Counted from the stretch's first letter, positions 1 to 9,478 are shown. The stretch is 64,000 nucleotides of DNA from Devosia beringensis (GCF_014926585.1 NZ_CP045422.1:1466501-1530500), one strand, 5' to 3'. The notes: generated by a model from the sequence alone, not told the origin. A program made the numbers and translations.

Positions 1-713
1 GTGGCGCCGGCGAGGCCCGCCAGGGCGGCCGACATCACGAAGACGGCGAGCTTGTAGCGGTTGACCTTGTAGCCCAGCGAGATCGAGCGCGGTTCATTGT
101 CGCGAATGGCCTTTAGCACCTGTCCGAAGGGCGAATGGATGATGCGGTAGATCAGCAGCAGCGCCCCAAAGACGATGGCCAGCACGACGAAATACAGCGT
201 GTAGTCCGAGGTGAGGTCAATCAGCCCGAACAGCTTGCCGCGCGGCACGGCCTGGATGCCGTCTTCGCCGCCGGTGAAGGGCGCCTGCACCGCAATAAAG
301 TAGACCATCTGCGCGAAGGCCAGCGTCACCATGGCGAAATAGATGCCCTGACGGCGAATGGCGAGCACACCGATGCCTAGGCCAAGCACGGTGGCCGCCA
401 GCACGCCCAGCAGGATAGCAAATTCGGGGTTGAGCCCCCAGGCCTTGGCGGCATAGGCCGCAACATAGCTGGACGACCCAAAGAAGGCCGCATGGCCGAA
501 TGACAACAGGCCGCCAAAGCCGAGCAGCAGGTTGAGCGCACTGGCGAACAGCGCGAAGCACAGCACCTTCATCAGGAAGACGGGATAGAGCACGCTGGGC
601 GCGATCAGGAGCAGACCGAGCAGGACGGCAAAGATCACCACATGGTGGCGCGGCGTGCCGATCGGCAGGGCCGCAGCGGCGGATCGATAGCCGGTTTCCG
701 ACGGGGTGGTCAT
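1..713 (-). CDS. livM: Branched-chain-type ABC transporter permease LivM (3' end beyond window)
   Basis: Inner-membrane permease of a Liv/HAAT-type ABC importer, pairing with LivH. The frame starts at ATG 713-711 and stays open to the left edge, so at least 237 residues are visible and the C-terminus is missing. Hydrophobic segments alternate with short loops; the motif LNLLLGFGGLLSFGHAAFFG and the later stretch around RYKLAVF are typical of LivM. Its ATG shares one base with the livH stop (TGATG), so the two are translationally coupled. Context (downstream of bdhA-livGFKH) suggests a short-chain hydroxy or keto acid rather than an amino acid as substrate; that is inference. Confidence 0.9.
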   Translation of the reverse strand, partial: MTTPSETGYRSAAAALPIGTPRHHVVIFAVLLGLLLIAPSVLYPVFLMKVLCFALFASALNLLLGFGGLLSFGHAAFFGSSSYVAAYAAKAWGLNPEFAILLGVLAATVLGLGIGVLAIRRQGIYFAMVTLAFAQMVYFIAVQAPFTGGEDGIQAVPRGKLFGLIDLTSDYTLYFVVLAIVFGALLLIYRIIHSPFGQVLKAIRDNEPRSISLGYKVNRYKLAVFVMSAALAGLAGA

Positions 714-1600
714 CACTGAGTCCTTCCAAACAGCCCTGCAGGCTTGACGAGCAGCACGATGGCCATGATCACGAAGATCACCACGGACGAGCCTTCGGGG
801 TAGATGACGCGGGTCAGCCCCTCGACGATGCCGAGGCCGAAGCCGGTTAGGATAGCGCCCAAGATGGAGCCCATGCCGCCAATGACAACGACGGCAAACA
901 CCACGATGATGAGGTCGGCGCCCATATTGGGATTGACCGAATAGATGGGGGCTGCCAGCACGCCGGCCAGCGCTGCCAAGGCAACCCCGAAGCCATAGGT
1001 AAGGGTGATCATGCGCGGAACATTGATGCCGAAGGCGCCTACCAGCGTCGGGTTTTCGGTAGCGGCGCGCAGATAGGCGCCCAGGCGGGTCTTCTCGATG
1101 GCGAACCAGGTGGCAAAGCACACCACGACCGAGGCGAACACCACCCAGCCGCGATAGTTGGGCAGGAACATGAAGCCAAGATTGGTGCCGCCCGAAAGTT
1201 CGGCAGGAATGGAATAGGGCAGGCCGGACACGCCATACTGGTTGCGGAACAGGCCCTGGATGATCAGCGCCAGCCCGAAGGTCAGCAGCAGGCCATAGAG
1301 ATGGTCGAGATGGTAGAGCCGGCTAATCATCAGGCGTTCGATCACCACCCCGCTTGCGCCCACCACGATCGGCACGATCAGCAGCGCCCACCAATAGTTG
1401 ATGCCGGTGTAGGTCAGCAGCATCCAGGCGACGAAGGCCCCCATCATGTACTGCGCGCCGTGGCTGAAATTGATGATGTTGAGCAGGCCGAAGATGACGG
1501 CCAACCCCAGGCTGAGCAGGGCATAGAACGAGCCGTTGATCAGCCCCAGCAGCAACTGGCCGAAAAGTGCCTGAGGCGGTATGCCCAAAAGCTCGAACAT
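713..1600 (-). CDS. livH: Branched-chain-type ABC transporter permease LivH
   Basis: 295-residue integral membrane permease, normal length for LivH. The N-terminal stretch LINGSFYALLSLGLAVIFGL followed by NFSHGAQYMMGA is the hallmark of this family. About eight hydrophobic helices run to the C-terminal motif KPAGLFG. It forms the channel with LivM. It lies 63 bases after the binding-protein stop, with a strong hairpin in between, and overlaps livM by one base. It is the fourth transporter gene of the bdhA-livG-livF-livK-livH-livM run. Confidence 0.93.
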   Translation of the reverse strand: MFELLGIPPQALFGQLLLGLINGSFYALLSLGLAVIFGLLNIINFSHGAQYMMGAFVAWMLLTYTGINYWWALLIVPIVVGASGVVIERLMISRLYHLDHLYGLLLTFGLALIIQGLFRNQYGVSGLPYSIPAELSGGTNLGFMFLPNYRGWVVFASVVVCFATWFAIEKTRLGAYLRAATENPTLVGAFGINVPRMITLTYGFGVALAALAGVLAAPIYSVNPNMGADLIIVVFAVVVIGGMGSILGAILTGFGLGIVEGLTRVIYPEGSSVVIFVIMAIVLLVKPAGLFGRTQ

Positions 1601-1630
1601 GACAAATGGTCCCGGTGGTAACGAAGGAGA

Positions 1631-1653
1631 ACGCGCCGGCGGGGCCGGCGCGT
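1631..1653 (-). promoter_or_regulatory. Intercistronic hairpin after the Liv binding-protein gene
   Basis: ACGCGCCGGC, a 3-base GGG loop, then GCCGGCGCGT: a perfect 10-bp stem. It sits between the binding-protein stop (1664) and the livH start (1600). There is no T-run on the minus strand, so it is more likely a 3' stabiliser or partial attenuator than a full terminator. Equivalent hairpins follow the other four binding-protein genes in the window. Confidence 0.7.
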
Positions 1654-1663
1654 CCGATAGCGA

Positions 1664-2866
1664 CTAGTTGGTGATGAAGGCGCAGCCGCCATCGGCCAGT
1701 GGCCGGAAGGCTTCGTCCGCCGGAATGGTCGCCAGCAGATTGTAATAGTCCCATGGGCCGGTGGACTCGGCGGGCGTCTTGACCTGGAACAGGTACATGT
1801 CGTGCACCTTGCGGCCGTCTTCGCGGATCGTGCCTTCGCCGAACAGCGGATCGCTGGTGGGCGTTGCCTTCATCGCCGCCATCACGGCCTCGGTTTCCTT
1901 GCTGCCGGTCGATTCAACCGCCTTGAGGTAATGCAGCACACTGGCATAGACGCCGGCATGCACCATGGTCGGCTTCTTGCCGTCATTTTCGGCCGCGAAG
2001 CGCTCGGACCAGGCGCGGGTCTCGTCATTGAGATCCCAGTAGAAGCTTTCCGTCAGCACCAGCCCCTGCGCGGTTTCAAGGCCGAGCGCATGGATGTCGG
2101 TGATGAAGATCAGCAACCCGGCAAGCGCCTGGCCGGCCTGGGTAATGCCGAATTCGGCGGCCTGCTTGATGGTATTGACGGTATCGCCGCCGGCATTGGC
2201 GAGGCCAATCACTTGGGCGCCCGAGGCCTGCGCCTGCAGCAGGTAGGATGAGAAATCAGTGCCCGGGAAGGGATGACGAACGGTGCCGAGCACCTCGCCG
2301 CCCGCGGCTTCAACAACGGCAGCGGTATCCTTCTCCAGCGCCTGACCAAAGGCATAGTCGGCAGTGATGAAGAACCACCTGGTATTGCCTTCGGCAACCA
2401 TGGCCGAGCCGGTGCCATGCGCCAGGGCCCAGGTGTCATAGGTCCAGTGCACGGTATTGGGCGAACACTGCGCGCCGGTCAGGTCGGCCGAGCCGGCGCC
2501 TGAATTCATGAAGATCTTGTTCTTCTCGCGGGTGATTTCGTTGACCGCGAAGGCAGCCGATGAGGTGGGCACGTCCACGATCAGGTCCACGCCATCCTGG
2601 TCATACCACTGCCGGGCAATGGTGGAGGCCACGTCGGGCTTGTTCTGGTGGTCGGCCGAGACGATCTCGACGGTAATGCCCTTGCCGGCGGCGTCGAAGT
2701 CCTCGGCCGCCATGCGCGCCGCGATGACCGAACCTTCGCCGGACAGGTCGGCATAGACCCCCGAGCGGTCATTGAGCACGCCGATCTTGACGGCGGTCTG
2801 GGCCAGGGCCGTGCCCGCCAGCAAGAGGCTGGTGGCCGAGGCCAGAATGAGTGTCTTGAAATTCAT
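1664..2866 (-). CDS. livK: Liv-type ABC transporter substrate-binding protein
   Basis: 400-residue periplasmic binding protein of the type-I (leucine-binding) fold. A Sec signal peptide is visible, with hydrophobic core LILASATSLLLAG and likely cleavage after TALAQ near residue 23. The mature protein opens with VKIGVLNDRSGVYADLSGEG, the usual first strand and ligand loop of the ABC-type amide/urea/branched-chain subgroup. It delivers ligand to LivHM. Because it is in one operon with 3-hydroxybutyrate dehydrogenase, the ligand may be 3-hydroxybutyrate, acetoacetate or a related acid. That is inference; the family also binds amino acids, amides and aromatic acids. Confidence 0.9.
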   Translation of the reverse strand: MNFKTLILASATSLLLAGTALAQTAVKIGVLNDRSGVYADLSGEGSVIAARMAAEDFDAAGKGITVEIVSADHQNKPDVASTIARQWYDQDGVDLIVDVPTSSAAFAVNEITREKNKIFMNSGAGSADLTGAQCSPNTVHWTYDTWALAHGTGSAMVAEGNTRWFFITADYAFGQALEKDTAAVVEAAGGEVLGTVRHPFPGTDFSSYLLQAQASGAQVIGLANAGGDTVNTIKQAAEFGITQAGQALAGLLIFITDIHALGLETAQGLVLTESFYWDLNDETRAWSERFAAENDGKKPTMVHAGVYASVLHYLKAVESTGSKETEAVMAAMKATPTSDPLFGEGTIREDGRKVHDMYLFQVKTPAESTGPWDYYNLLATIPADEAFRPLADGGCAFITN

Positions 2867-2907
2867 TGTTGCGTCTCCTCCGAGTGGTGCCGATTTCCGG
2901 CTTGGTG

Positions 2908-3642
2908 CTAGACGCCCAGATAGGCGTGCAGCTTGTTCATGTTGGCGGCGAGGTCGGCATTGGGGATGGTGTCGATCACCCGCCCCTGCTCGACCACGTA
3001 GTGCCGATCCGCGACCGAAGCCGCAAAGCGGAAGTTCTGCTCGACCAGCACGATAGTGAAGCCCTGCTGCTTGAGCTGGCTCAGTGTGCGGCCGATCTGC
3101 TGTACGATCACGGGCGCCAGGCCCTCGGTCGGCTCGTCCAGCAGCAGGAATTTGGCACCGGTGCGCAGGATGCGGCCAATGGCCAGCATCTGCTGTTCGC
3201 CGCCCGACAGCTTGGTGCCCTGGCTGGTGAGGCGCTCGCGCAGATTGGGGAACATTTCGAGCACCGCCTCGCGGCTCAACCCGCCCGGCTTGACCTGCGG
3301 CGGCAGCATGAGGTTTTCCTCGACCGACAGGCTGGCAAAGATGCCGCGTTCCTCGGGGCAGAAGGCGATGCCGGCCTGGGCAATGTGGCGCGGCTCCAGC
3401 CCGATCAGCTCGCGGCCTTCGAACTGCACCGATCCCTGCCGCTTGCCCAACAGGCCCATGATGGCGCGCAGCGTGGTCGTCTTGCCGGCGCCGTTGCGGC
3501 CCAGCAGCGTCACCACCTCGCCGGGCTTCACGTCGAAATCGATGCCGTGCAGCACATGGCTGTCGTCATACCAGCCCTTGAGATCGCGCACCGCCAGCAG
3601 GCTCTCGGCAGGGGCGTCGCTCGTTGCCATCGCTTCAGTCAT
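2908..3642 (-). CDS. livF: Liv-type ABC transporter ATP-binding protein LivF
   Basis: About 244-residue ATPase with Walker A GRNGAGKT, the LSGGEQQMLAIGR signature and Walker B FLLLDEPTEGLAP, the last being diagnostic of LivF. It energises the LivHM channel together with LivG. The frame extends 12 bases further upstream to a TTG, but ATG 3642 has a GGAGCAGG ribosome-binding site just before it and is preferred. It overlaps the livG stop by a few bases, indicating coupled translation. Confidence 0.94.
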   Translation of the reverse strand: MTEAMATSDAPAESLLAVRDLKGWYDDSHVLHGIDFDVKPGEVVTLLGRNGAGKTTTLRAIMGLLGKRQGSVQFEGRELIGLEPRHIAQAGIAFCPEERGIFASLSVEENLMLPPQVKPGGLSREAVLEMFPNLRERLTSQGTKLSGGEQQMLAIGRILRTGAKFLLLDEPTEGLAPVIVQQIGRTLSQLKQQGFTIVLVEQNFRFAASVADRHYVVEQGRVIDTIPNADLAANMNKLHAYLGV

Positions 3643-4420
3643 GGCCTGCTCCAATATAGGCGTCGATCACGCGCAGGTCCTTGGAAACCACGTCATAGGG
3701 TCCCTCGGCCAGCACCTGGCCGCGCGCCAGCACGGTGATCCGGTCCGACAGATCGGCAACCACCGACAGGTTGTGTTCCACCATCAGGATGGTGCGGTTG
3801 GCCGATATCTTGCGGATCAGCGCCGAGATGCGCGCCACATCCTCCTGCGCCATGCCGGCCATCGGCTCGTCGAGCAGCAGCATCTCCGGTTCAAGCGCCA
3901 GTGTCGTGGCGATCTCGAGCGCCCGCTTGCGGCCATAGCTCAATTCGCCCGCCGTCTCGTGGGTAAAGCTCGACAGCCCCACCTCGTCGACCCGGGCCAT
4001 GGCTTCCTCGTCAAGCTGGTGCAGCACCTTCTGCGAGCGCCAGAAATCGAAGCTGTCGCCGCGGCGGCGTTGCAGCGCGATGCGGACGTTTTCCAGCACG
4101 GTAAGCTTTGGAAACACCGCCGAGATCTGGAACGATCGTATGAGGCCGAGTCGGGCGATATCGGCGGCTGGCAGGCGCGTAATGTCGCTGCCATTGAGCG
4201 TGATGGTCCCGGCACTGGGCTGCAGGAACTTGGTCAGCAAATTGAAGCAGGTGGTCTTGCCGGCGCCATTGGGGCCAATCAGGGCATGGATCGAGCCGCG
4301 TCTGACATCGAGATCGACGCCGTTGACGGCCGTAAAGCCGGCAAAGCGCTTGGTCAGCCCGCGGGCGGAGAGGATCACGTCCTGCGCCGTCTGATTTTGT
4401 GTCGTCATGCCTGCGCTCAT
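3635..4420 (-). CDS. livG: Liv-type ABC transporter ATP-binding protein LivG
   Basis: About 261-residue ATPase with Walker A GPNGAGKT, the family-typical FNLLTKFLQPSAG, signature LSYGRKRALEIA and Walker B LLLDEPMAGM, all LivG-like. The start at 4420 overlaps the bdhA stop as ATGA; a second ATG at 4408 (MTTQNQ) is possible. The overlap ties transporter expression to 3-hydroxybutyrate dehydrogenase, the main sequence evidence that transporter and enzyme act in the same pathway. Confidence 0.94.
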   Translation of the reverse strand: MSAGMTTQNQTAQDVILSARGLTKRFAGFTAVNGVDLDVRRGSIHALIGPNGAGKTTCFNLLTKFLQPSAGTITLNGSDITRLPAADIARLGLIRSFQISAVFPKLTVLENVRIALQRRRGDSFDFWRSQKVLHQLDEEAMARVDEVGLSSFTHETAGELSYGRKRALEIATTLALEPEMLLLDEPMAGMAQEDVARISALIRKISANRTILMVEHNLSVVADLSDRITVLARGQVLAEGPYDVVSKDLRVIDAYIGAGHD

Positions 4421-5196
4421 TTTGCGGTCCACCCGCCGTCAATGGAGATCGCCGAGCCGGTGATCGATCGGGCCAGATCGCCGCAAAGATAGGCCGCCAG
4501 TTCGGCGATTTCCTCGGGCTGAACGAATTGCCGTGTCGGCTGGGGCGCCAGCATCACATCGCGCACCACCTGTTCCTCGCTCATGGCGTGCAGGCGGGCC
4601 TGATCGGCAATCTGGGCGGCAACCAGGGGGGTCCATACGTAACCGGGACAGATGGCGTTGACGGTTATGCCCTTCTCGGCCGTTTCCAGCGCCACTGCCT
4701 TGGTCAGGCCGACCACGCCGTGCTTGGTGGCGACATAGGCCGACTTGAACGGGGAGGCGCGCAGGCCGTGCGCGGAAGCAATATTGATGATGCGGCCCCA
4801 GCCACGTTCGGCCATGCCGGGTACGGCGGCGCGGATGGTATGGAACGCTGAATCCAGGCTCACCGCGACTATGCGGTCCCAGTCCGCGGGAGGGAAGTCC
4901 TCGACCGGGGCGACCTTTTGCACGCCAGCATTGTTGACCAATACATCGAGCTGGCCGAAGGCGGCGACCACCGCGCCAACCAGGTCATAGCCACCGCCAT
5001 TGACCGACAGATCAGACTGAAAGTAGCGGACCTTGGCGCCATGGATGGTCAGCGAACGCAGCGCGTCCACGACCTCGCCTTCAGCCTCGAAGCTGTTGAT
5101 CGCCACATCGTAACCCATCGCCGCAAACCTGCTGGCGATCGAGAGGCCAATGCCGCTCGTTGAGCCGGTGACCAGTGCCACGCGCTTTGTTGTCAT
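4417..5196 (-). CDS. bdhA: 3-hydroxybutyrate dehydrogenase (short-chain dehydrogenase)
   Basis: 259-residue NAD-dependent SDR enzyme that oxidises D-3-hydroxybutyrate to acetoacetate in the cytoplasm. The Rossmann motif GSTSGIG is at residues 11-17, NNAG near 90, the catalytic Ser in ASAHG, and YVATKHG supplies the Tyr and Lys. The C-terminal PTRQFVQPEEIA and ITGSAISIDGGWTAK match bacterial 3-hydroxybutyrate dehydrogenases closely. It is the first gene of the bdhA-liv operon; a GGTGGAG ribosome-binding site precedes ATG 5196. A sigma-54-type promoter lies about 50 bases upstream. The neighbouring CoA-transferase and thiolase complete conversion to acetyl-CoA. Confidence 0.9.
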   Translation of the reverse strand: MTTKRVALVTGSTSGIGLSIASRFAAMGYDVAINSFEAEGEVVDALRSLTIHGAKVRYFQSDLSVNGGGYDLVGAVVAAFGQLDVLVNNAGVQKVAPVEDFPPADWDRIVAVSLDSAFHTIRAAVPGMAERGWGRIINIASAHGLRASPFKSAYVATKHGVVGLTKAVALETAEKGITVNAICPGYVWTPLVAAQIADQARLHAMSEEQVVRDVMLAPQPTRQFVQPEEIAELAAYLCGDLARSITGSAISIDGGWTAK

Positions 5197-5247
5197 GCTC
5201 CACCCTGTAGCGGACCTTCAAGGGCCCGATGTTTTGCCCTCTACCTA

Positions 5248-5263
5248 ACAAGTTCCGTGCCAA
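5248..5263 (-). promoter_or_regulatory. Candidate sigma-54 promoter (-24/-12) of the bdhA-liv operon
   Basis: Read on the minus strand the sequence is TTGGCACGGAACTTGT: TGGCAC (-24), 5 bases, then TTGT (-12; consensus TTGC). Spacing is exact. It lies about 50 bases before the bdhA ATG and directly downstream of a gene encoding a sigma-54 activator. The last -12 base differs from consensus. Confidence 0.65.
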
Positions 5264-5333
5264 GTTCGGAACGCCCCGATTGGGGGCGTCTGCCGGGCAT
5301 GTTTCCGACAAATGTGTGTGGCGAACAGGACAG

Positions 5334-5351
5334 TGTCCGGATTTCCGGACA
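5334..5351. promoter_or_regulatory. Palindromic candidate activator site for the sigma-54 regulator
   Basis: TGTCCGGA-TT-TCCGGACA is a perfect 8-bp inverted repeat. A further GGACA half-site lies at 5328-5332. It ends just before the regulator stop codon and is about 80-100 bases upstream of the -24/-12 element, the usual place for an enhancer-binding-protein site. Confidence 0.6.
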
Positions 5352-5353
5352 GT

Positions 5354-6769
5354 TCAGTCGACGATATTGTGCCGCTTGAGCTTCTCGTAGAATTGCGACC
5401 GTGACACGCCCAGCCTGAGCGCCGCGGCCGACTTCTGCCCGCCGGTGGCCTGAAGCGCATCGAGGATAGCCTGACGCTCGGTATCCGCCACCGCGCTGGC
5501 CAGCCCCGCCGCTGGTGTGCCAAGCCGGGCTATTCCTGGCGGCAGGGCCCGGCCGATCACGCCGGCATCCATCACTGCGGTGGGCGCCAGGGCAGCGGCC
5601 CGCTCCAGCACATTGCGCAACTCGCGCACATTGCCCGGCCAGGCATGGCCCTGCAGCAGCTTGACCGCCTCGGGCGTGATCACCCAGCCGCTCTGGTCAT
5701 CCGCGCGCAGCGTCTGCTCCAGCAGCGCCTCGCACAGCAGCGCCATATCCTCGCGCCGGTCGCGCAGCGGCGGTACATGCACGGTCAGTACGGCGATCCG
5801 ATAGTAGAGATCGGCACGGAAGCTCCTGTCGGTGATCTTGGCTTCGAGATCCTGGGAGGTGGCAGCAATGATGCGGACATCGATCTTCTTGACGGTATTG
5901 GATCCCAGGGCCTCGATCTCGCCCTCCTGCAGCACGCGCAGAAACTTGGCCTGCACGGCCAGCGGCATGTCGCCGATTTCGTCAAGGAACAGCGTGCCGC
6001 CATGGGCCAGTTCGAACTTGCCTTGCCGGGCCTTCTTGTCGGCGCCCGTATAGGCGCCGGGCGAGACGCCAAAGAACTCGGCCTCCAGCAGGGCCTCGGG
6101 AACGGCCGCCATATTGACGGCCACGAACGGCCCGTCGGCGCGATCGGATTGCTGGTGGATGGCGTGAGCCAGCAATTCCTTTCCGGTACCCGTCTCCCCC
6201 AGGATCAGCGCCGCGCCGTCGCGTAGCGCAAAGCGCCGCACCATGGCCTTGAGGTCCTTGACCGCCTCGCTCTGGCCGACAAAGCTCGACAGCGAATATT
6301 TGGTGCGCCGCTCCCGGGTCAGGGCCGCCTGGGCCCGCGTGAGCTGCTTTTGCAGGGCCTCGAACTTATCGAGCATGGGCGCGAGGTAATCGACATTGTC
6401 GTAGAACACAAAGCCGATCGCGCCGTCGACCGCGCCGGCGGCATCCTTGAGCGGGATGCGGCAGACCACGAATTGCCGGTCGTTGAAATTCATGATGTCG
6501 AGGAGGATGGGCCGTCCGGTTTCGACCACGCGCCTGAGCAGCGAGTGCGGAATGACCTCCTCGACCGGCATGCCGATCGGATCGAATTCGGGCGCCAGCT
6601 TGAGCAGCTCGCGATAGCGGGTGTCCATCCAGGTGATGCGCGTCTGCGCATCGACAATGATGGCGCCCTCGAAAAAATCCCGCAGCAGGCTGAAGGCGCC
6701 TACCGCTTCCTCGATGCTGGCCAGTCCGTTGGCAGCCGGCCAGCGTTCGGTTGTCGGGATGTGCGCCAT
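5354..6769 (-). CDS. PAS-domain sigma-54-dependent transcriptional activator (NtrC/AtoC-like)
   Basis: 471-residue enhancer-binding protein. An N-terminal PAS-like sensor lies at about 25-150. It is followed by a AAA+ domain with Walker A GETGTGKE, the sigma-54 contact loop GAYTGA (Tyr for the usual Phe) and Walker [10 protein letters not shown] Fis-type helix-turn-helix ends the protein at about 435-471 ([15 protein letters not shown]). It has no receiver domain, so it probably senses a small ligand rather than a kinase. It sits between the thiolase operon and bdhA-liv, both on the same strand, with a sigma-54 promoter and palindrome just downstream. It likely activates hydroxybutyrate/acetoacetate catabolism, as AtoC does in enterobacteria; the inducer is unknown. 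Confidence 0.9.
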   Translation of the reverse strand: MAHIPTTERWPAANGLASIEEAVGAFSLLRDFFEGAIIVDAQTRITWMDTRYRELLKLAPEFDPIGMPVEEVIPHSLLRRVVETGRPILLDIMNFNDRQFVVCRIPLKDAAGAVDGAIGFVFYDNVDYLAPMLDKFEALQKQLTRAQAALTRERRTKYSLSSFVGQSEAVKDLKAMVRRFALRDGAALILGETGTGKELLAHAIHQQSDRADGPFVAVNMAAVPEALLEAEFFGVSPGAYTGADKKARQGKFELAHGGTLFLDEIGDMPLAVQAKFLRVLQEGEIEALGSNTVKKIDVRIIAATSQDLEAKITDRSFRADLYYRIAVLTVHVPPLRDRREDMALLCEALLEQTLRADDQSGWVITPEAVKLLQGHAWPGNVRELRNVLERAAALAPTAVMDAGVIGRALPPGIARLGTPAAGLASAVADTERQAILDALQATGGQKSAAALRLGVSRSQFYEKLKRHNIVD

Positions 6770-6832
6770 GGCCGGTCTCGCTTGATTGTTGGCCGGTCAG
6801 CCTAGTGCCCGCTTACGGCCGCGGCAACGCCA

Positions 6833-8008
6833 TCACGCGCGCTCGACACAAAGCGCCACGCCCATCCCGCCACCGATGCACAGCGTTGCCAGGCCCTTGC
6901 GCCCGCCGCGCCGCGCCAGTTCATGCAGCAGCGTCACCAGCACGCGCGCGCCCGAGGCGCCGATGGGGTGGCCGATGGCGATGGCGCCACCATTGACGTT
7001 CACCTTGTCCGGGTCCCAGCCCATTGCCTGGTTGACCGCGCAGGCCTGTGCCGCAAAGGCCTCATTGGCCTCGATCAGATCAAGATCGGCGACGGTCCAG
7101 CCCGCCCTTGCCAGCGCCTTGGTCGATGCCGGGATCGGCCCGGTGCCCATGATCGCCGGATCGACACCTGCCGTTGCCCAGCCGGCAATACGGGCCAGTG
7201 GCGTCAGCCCGCGCCGCACTGCCTCATCGGCATGCATCAGCACCAGTGCTGCCGCCCCGTCATTGATGCCCGAGGCATTGCCGGCGGTGACCGAACCCTC
7301 CTTGTCAAAGGCCGGACGGAGCCTGGCCAGCGCCTCGGCACTGGTATCGGCGCGAATATACTCGTCGCTATCGACAACCACGTCGCCCTTGCGGGTCTTG
7401 ACCGTCACCGGGGCAATCTCCGCCGCGAACCGGCCGGCCTGCTGCGCCGCGGCGGCCTTGTGCTGGGACATCAGAGCGAAATCGTCCTGCATCTGCCGGC
7501 TGATGCTGAATTGCCGCGCCACGTTCTCGGCGGTCATGCCCATATGATAGCCGCCAAAGGCATCGATCAGCCCGTCCACCGTCATCGTGTCGACGAACGT
7601 GATCGGTCCCATCTTGGCGGGGGCCCGCAACTGCTGGCAATGGGGCGCCAGCGACATCGATTCCTGCCCGCCGGCCACGATGACCTGCGCGTCGCCGGCG
7701 GCGATCTGCTGCATGCCCAGCGCCACCGCCCGCAGCCCCGAGCCGCAGACCTGGTTGAGACTCCAGGCCGTGGCGCCCTGCGGCACGCCGGCCCGCATCG
7801 CCGCCTGACGGGCCGGGTTCTGTCCGGCCCCAGCGGTGAGTACCTGCCCAAGGATCACCTCGTCCACGGCGCCAGGCTCCACGCCGGCGCGCTGCAAAGC
7901 TGCTGCAAGCGCTATGGCGCCCAGTTCATGCGCCGGCACGCTGGCGAGCCCGCCCATGAAGGCGCCGACCGCCGTGCGCGCCGCCCCGACAATGACGATA
8001 TCGCTCAT
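6833..8008 (-). CDS. Acetyl-CoA C-acetyltransferase (biosynthetic-type thiolase)
   Basis: 391-residue thiolase, full length. The nucleophilic Cys is in VCGSGLRAV (about residue 88). The His comes from [16 protein letters not shown] and the second Cys from CIGGGMG near the C-terminus. It cleaves acetoacetyl-CoA to two acetyl-CoA, or runs in reverse for polyhydroxybutyrate synthesis. It is third in the operon after the two CoA-transferase subunits and its ATG overlaps the previous stop as ATGA. That context favours degradative use. The name phaA/atoB would be reasonable, but sequence alone cannot separate the two roles. Confidence 0.93.
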   Translation of the reverse strand: MSDIVIVGAARTAVGAFMGGLASVPAHELGAIALAAALQRAGVEPGAVDEVILGQVLTAGAGQNPARQAAMRAGVPQGATAWSLNQVCGSGLRAVALGMQQIAAGDAQVIVAGGQESMSLAPHCQQLRAPAKMGPITFVDTMTVDGLIDAFGGYHMGMTAENVARQFSISRQMQDDFALMSQHKAAAAQQAGRFAAEIAPVTVKTRKGDVVVDSDEYIRADTSAEALARLRPAFDKEGSVTAGNASGINDGAAALVLMHADEAVRRGLTPLARIAGWATAGVDPAIMGTGPIPASTKALARAGWTVADLDLIEANEAFAAQACAVNQAMGWDPDKVNVNGGAIAIGHPIGASGARVLVTLLHELARRGGRKGLATLCIGGGMGVALCVERA

Positions 8009-8664
8009 GCGGGCACCTTCAGGTTCGGTCCAATGCTGAAGCGCGCCTCGGTCTTGGCGGTAATCTCGTCCACGCTCACCCCGTCGGCCAGTTCGATCAG
8101 CACCATGGCCGGTTCGCCCCGCCGCTCCAGCGTGAAAACCCCAAGGTCGGTGATCACCAGGTCCGCCACGCGCTGGCCCGTCAGCGGCAGGGTGCAGGCC
8201 TTGAGCAGTTTGGGCTCGCCCTTGGCCTCATGTTCCATCACCACCACCACGCGCTTGACGCCGGCCACCAGGTCCATGGCGCCGCCCATGCCCTTGACCA
8301 TCTTGCCCGGGATCATCCAGTTGGCGAGGTCGCCATTTTCGGCCACCTGCATGGCGCCCAGGATCGACAGGTCGATATGGCCACCCCGGATCATGCCGAA
8401 GCTGTCGGCGCTCGAAAAGAAACTCGTCATGGGCAGCTCAGTGACGGTCTGCTTGCCGGCGTTGATCAGGTCGGCGTCCTCTTCACCTTCGAAGGGAAAC
8501 GGCCCCATGCCCAGCATGCCATTCTCGCTCTGCAGCCGCACGTCGATGCCGGCGGGAATGTAATTGGCCACCAGCGTCGGAATGCCGATCCCCAGATTGA
8601 CGTAAAAGCCGTCCTGCAGTTCGTGCGCCGCGCGGGCGGCCATCTGTTCGCGTGTCCAGGCCAT
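8005..8664 (-). CDS. 3-oxoacid CoA-transferase subunit B
   Basis: 219-residue beta subunit of a family-I CoA-transferase. The catalytic Glu lies in SENGMLG at residue 47, and [14 protein letters not shown] and [18 protein letters not shown] are family motifs. With subunit A it moves CoA from succinyl-CoA (or acetyl-CoA) to acetoacetate in the cytoplasm. Start and stop overlap both neighbours (TAATG and ATGA), so the three genes form one coupled unit. Symbols such as scoB, atoA or ctfB are all used for this family; the CoA donor cannot be told from sequence. Confidence 0.93.
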   Translation of the reverse strand: MAWTREQMAARAAHELQDGFYVNLGIGIPTLVANYIPAGIDVRLQSENGMLGMGPFPFEGEEDADLINAGKQTVTELPMTSFFSSADSFGMIRGGHIDLSILGAMQVAENGDLANWMIPGKMVKGMGGAMDLVAGVKRVVVVMEHEAKGEPKLLKACTLPLTGQRVADLVITDLGVFTLERRGEPAMVLIELADGVSVDEITAKTEARFSIGPNLKVPA

Positions 8665-9416
8665 TACACTGCCTCCATCTGGGCGCGCGGCCGGACCGTG
8701 CGCTGCTCGATATGCTTGACCGGCTTGGGTACATGCACCAGCCGCGTGACAAAGATGCCCGGCGTGTGGATCTGGTCGGGCTCGATCTCGCCCACCTCGA
8801 CCAGGTGCTCGACCTCGGCAATGGTCACCTTGCCGGCTGTCGCCATCATCGGATTGAAGTTCCGCGCAGTCTTGCGGTAGACCAGATTGCCCTCCGCATC
8901 GCCCTTCCAGGCATGCACGATGGCTATGTCGGCCACCAGGCCGCGCTCCATGACATAGTCGTCGCCGTCGAAGCTGCGCACTTCCTTGCCCTCGGCAATG
9001 ATGGTGCCCACGCCGGTCTTGGTGAAAAACGCCGGAATGCCGGCGCCCCCGGCCCGGATGCGTTCTGCCAGCGTGCCCTGGGGGGTGAATTCGAGTGACA
9101 GTTCGCCCAACAGGTATTGCTGGGCAAAGAGCTTGTTCTCGCCCACATAGGACGAGATCATCTTGCTGATCTGCCGCGTTTCCAGCAAGGTTCCCAGCCC
9201 GATGCCGTCGACCCCGGCATTGTTGGAAATGACGGTCAGATCACTGACGCCCGACAGCTTGATCGCGGCGATCAGCGCCTCGGGAATGCCGCAGAGGCCA
9301 AAGCCGCCCGACATGATCACCATGCCATCCGCCAGCAGTCCGGCCATGGCCGTCTGTGCATTCGTATAGACCTTTTGCAAAGCCATCTCCTCGCCGTCTT
9401 GGTGGATTTTGGCCAT
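8664..9416 (-). CDS. 3-oxoacid CoA-transferase subunit A
   Basis: 250-residue alpha subunit of the family-I CoA-transferase, with the glycine-rich stretch [15 protein letters not shown] and the motif [18 protein letters not shown] 9416 is chosen because a GGGGAG ribosome-binding site lies about 6 bases upstream; an internal ATG at 9386 would remove ten residues. It is the first gene of the CoA-transferase/thiolase operon and diverges from a PAS-LuxR regulator 76 bases away, which is the likely local controller. Confidence 0.92.
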   Translation of the reverse strand: MAKIHQDGEEMALQKVYTNAQTAMAGLLADGMVIMSGGFGLCGIPEALIAAIKLSGVSDLTVISNNAGVDGIGLGTLLETRQISKMISSYVGENKLFAQQYLLGELSLEFTPQGTLAERIRAGGAGIPAFFTKTGVGTIIAEGKEVRSFDGDDYVMERGLVADIAIVHAWKGDAEGNLVYRKTARNFNPMMATAGKVTIAEVEHLVEVGEIEPDQIHTPGIFVTRLVHVPKPVKHIEQRTVRPRAQMEAV

Positions 9417-9478
9417 GCCGCTCCCCGCCGCATGCCCTTGACGAGAAGGTTAGGGCTTGTCCGGTCAGGCCCGTTAGT

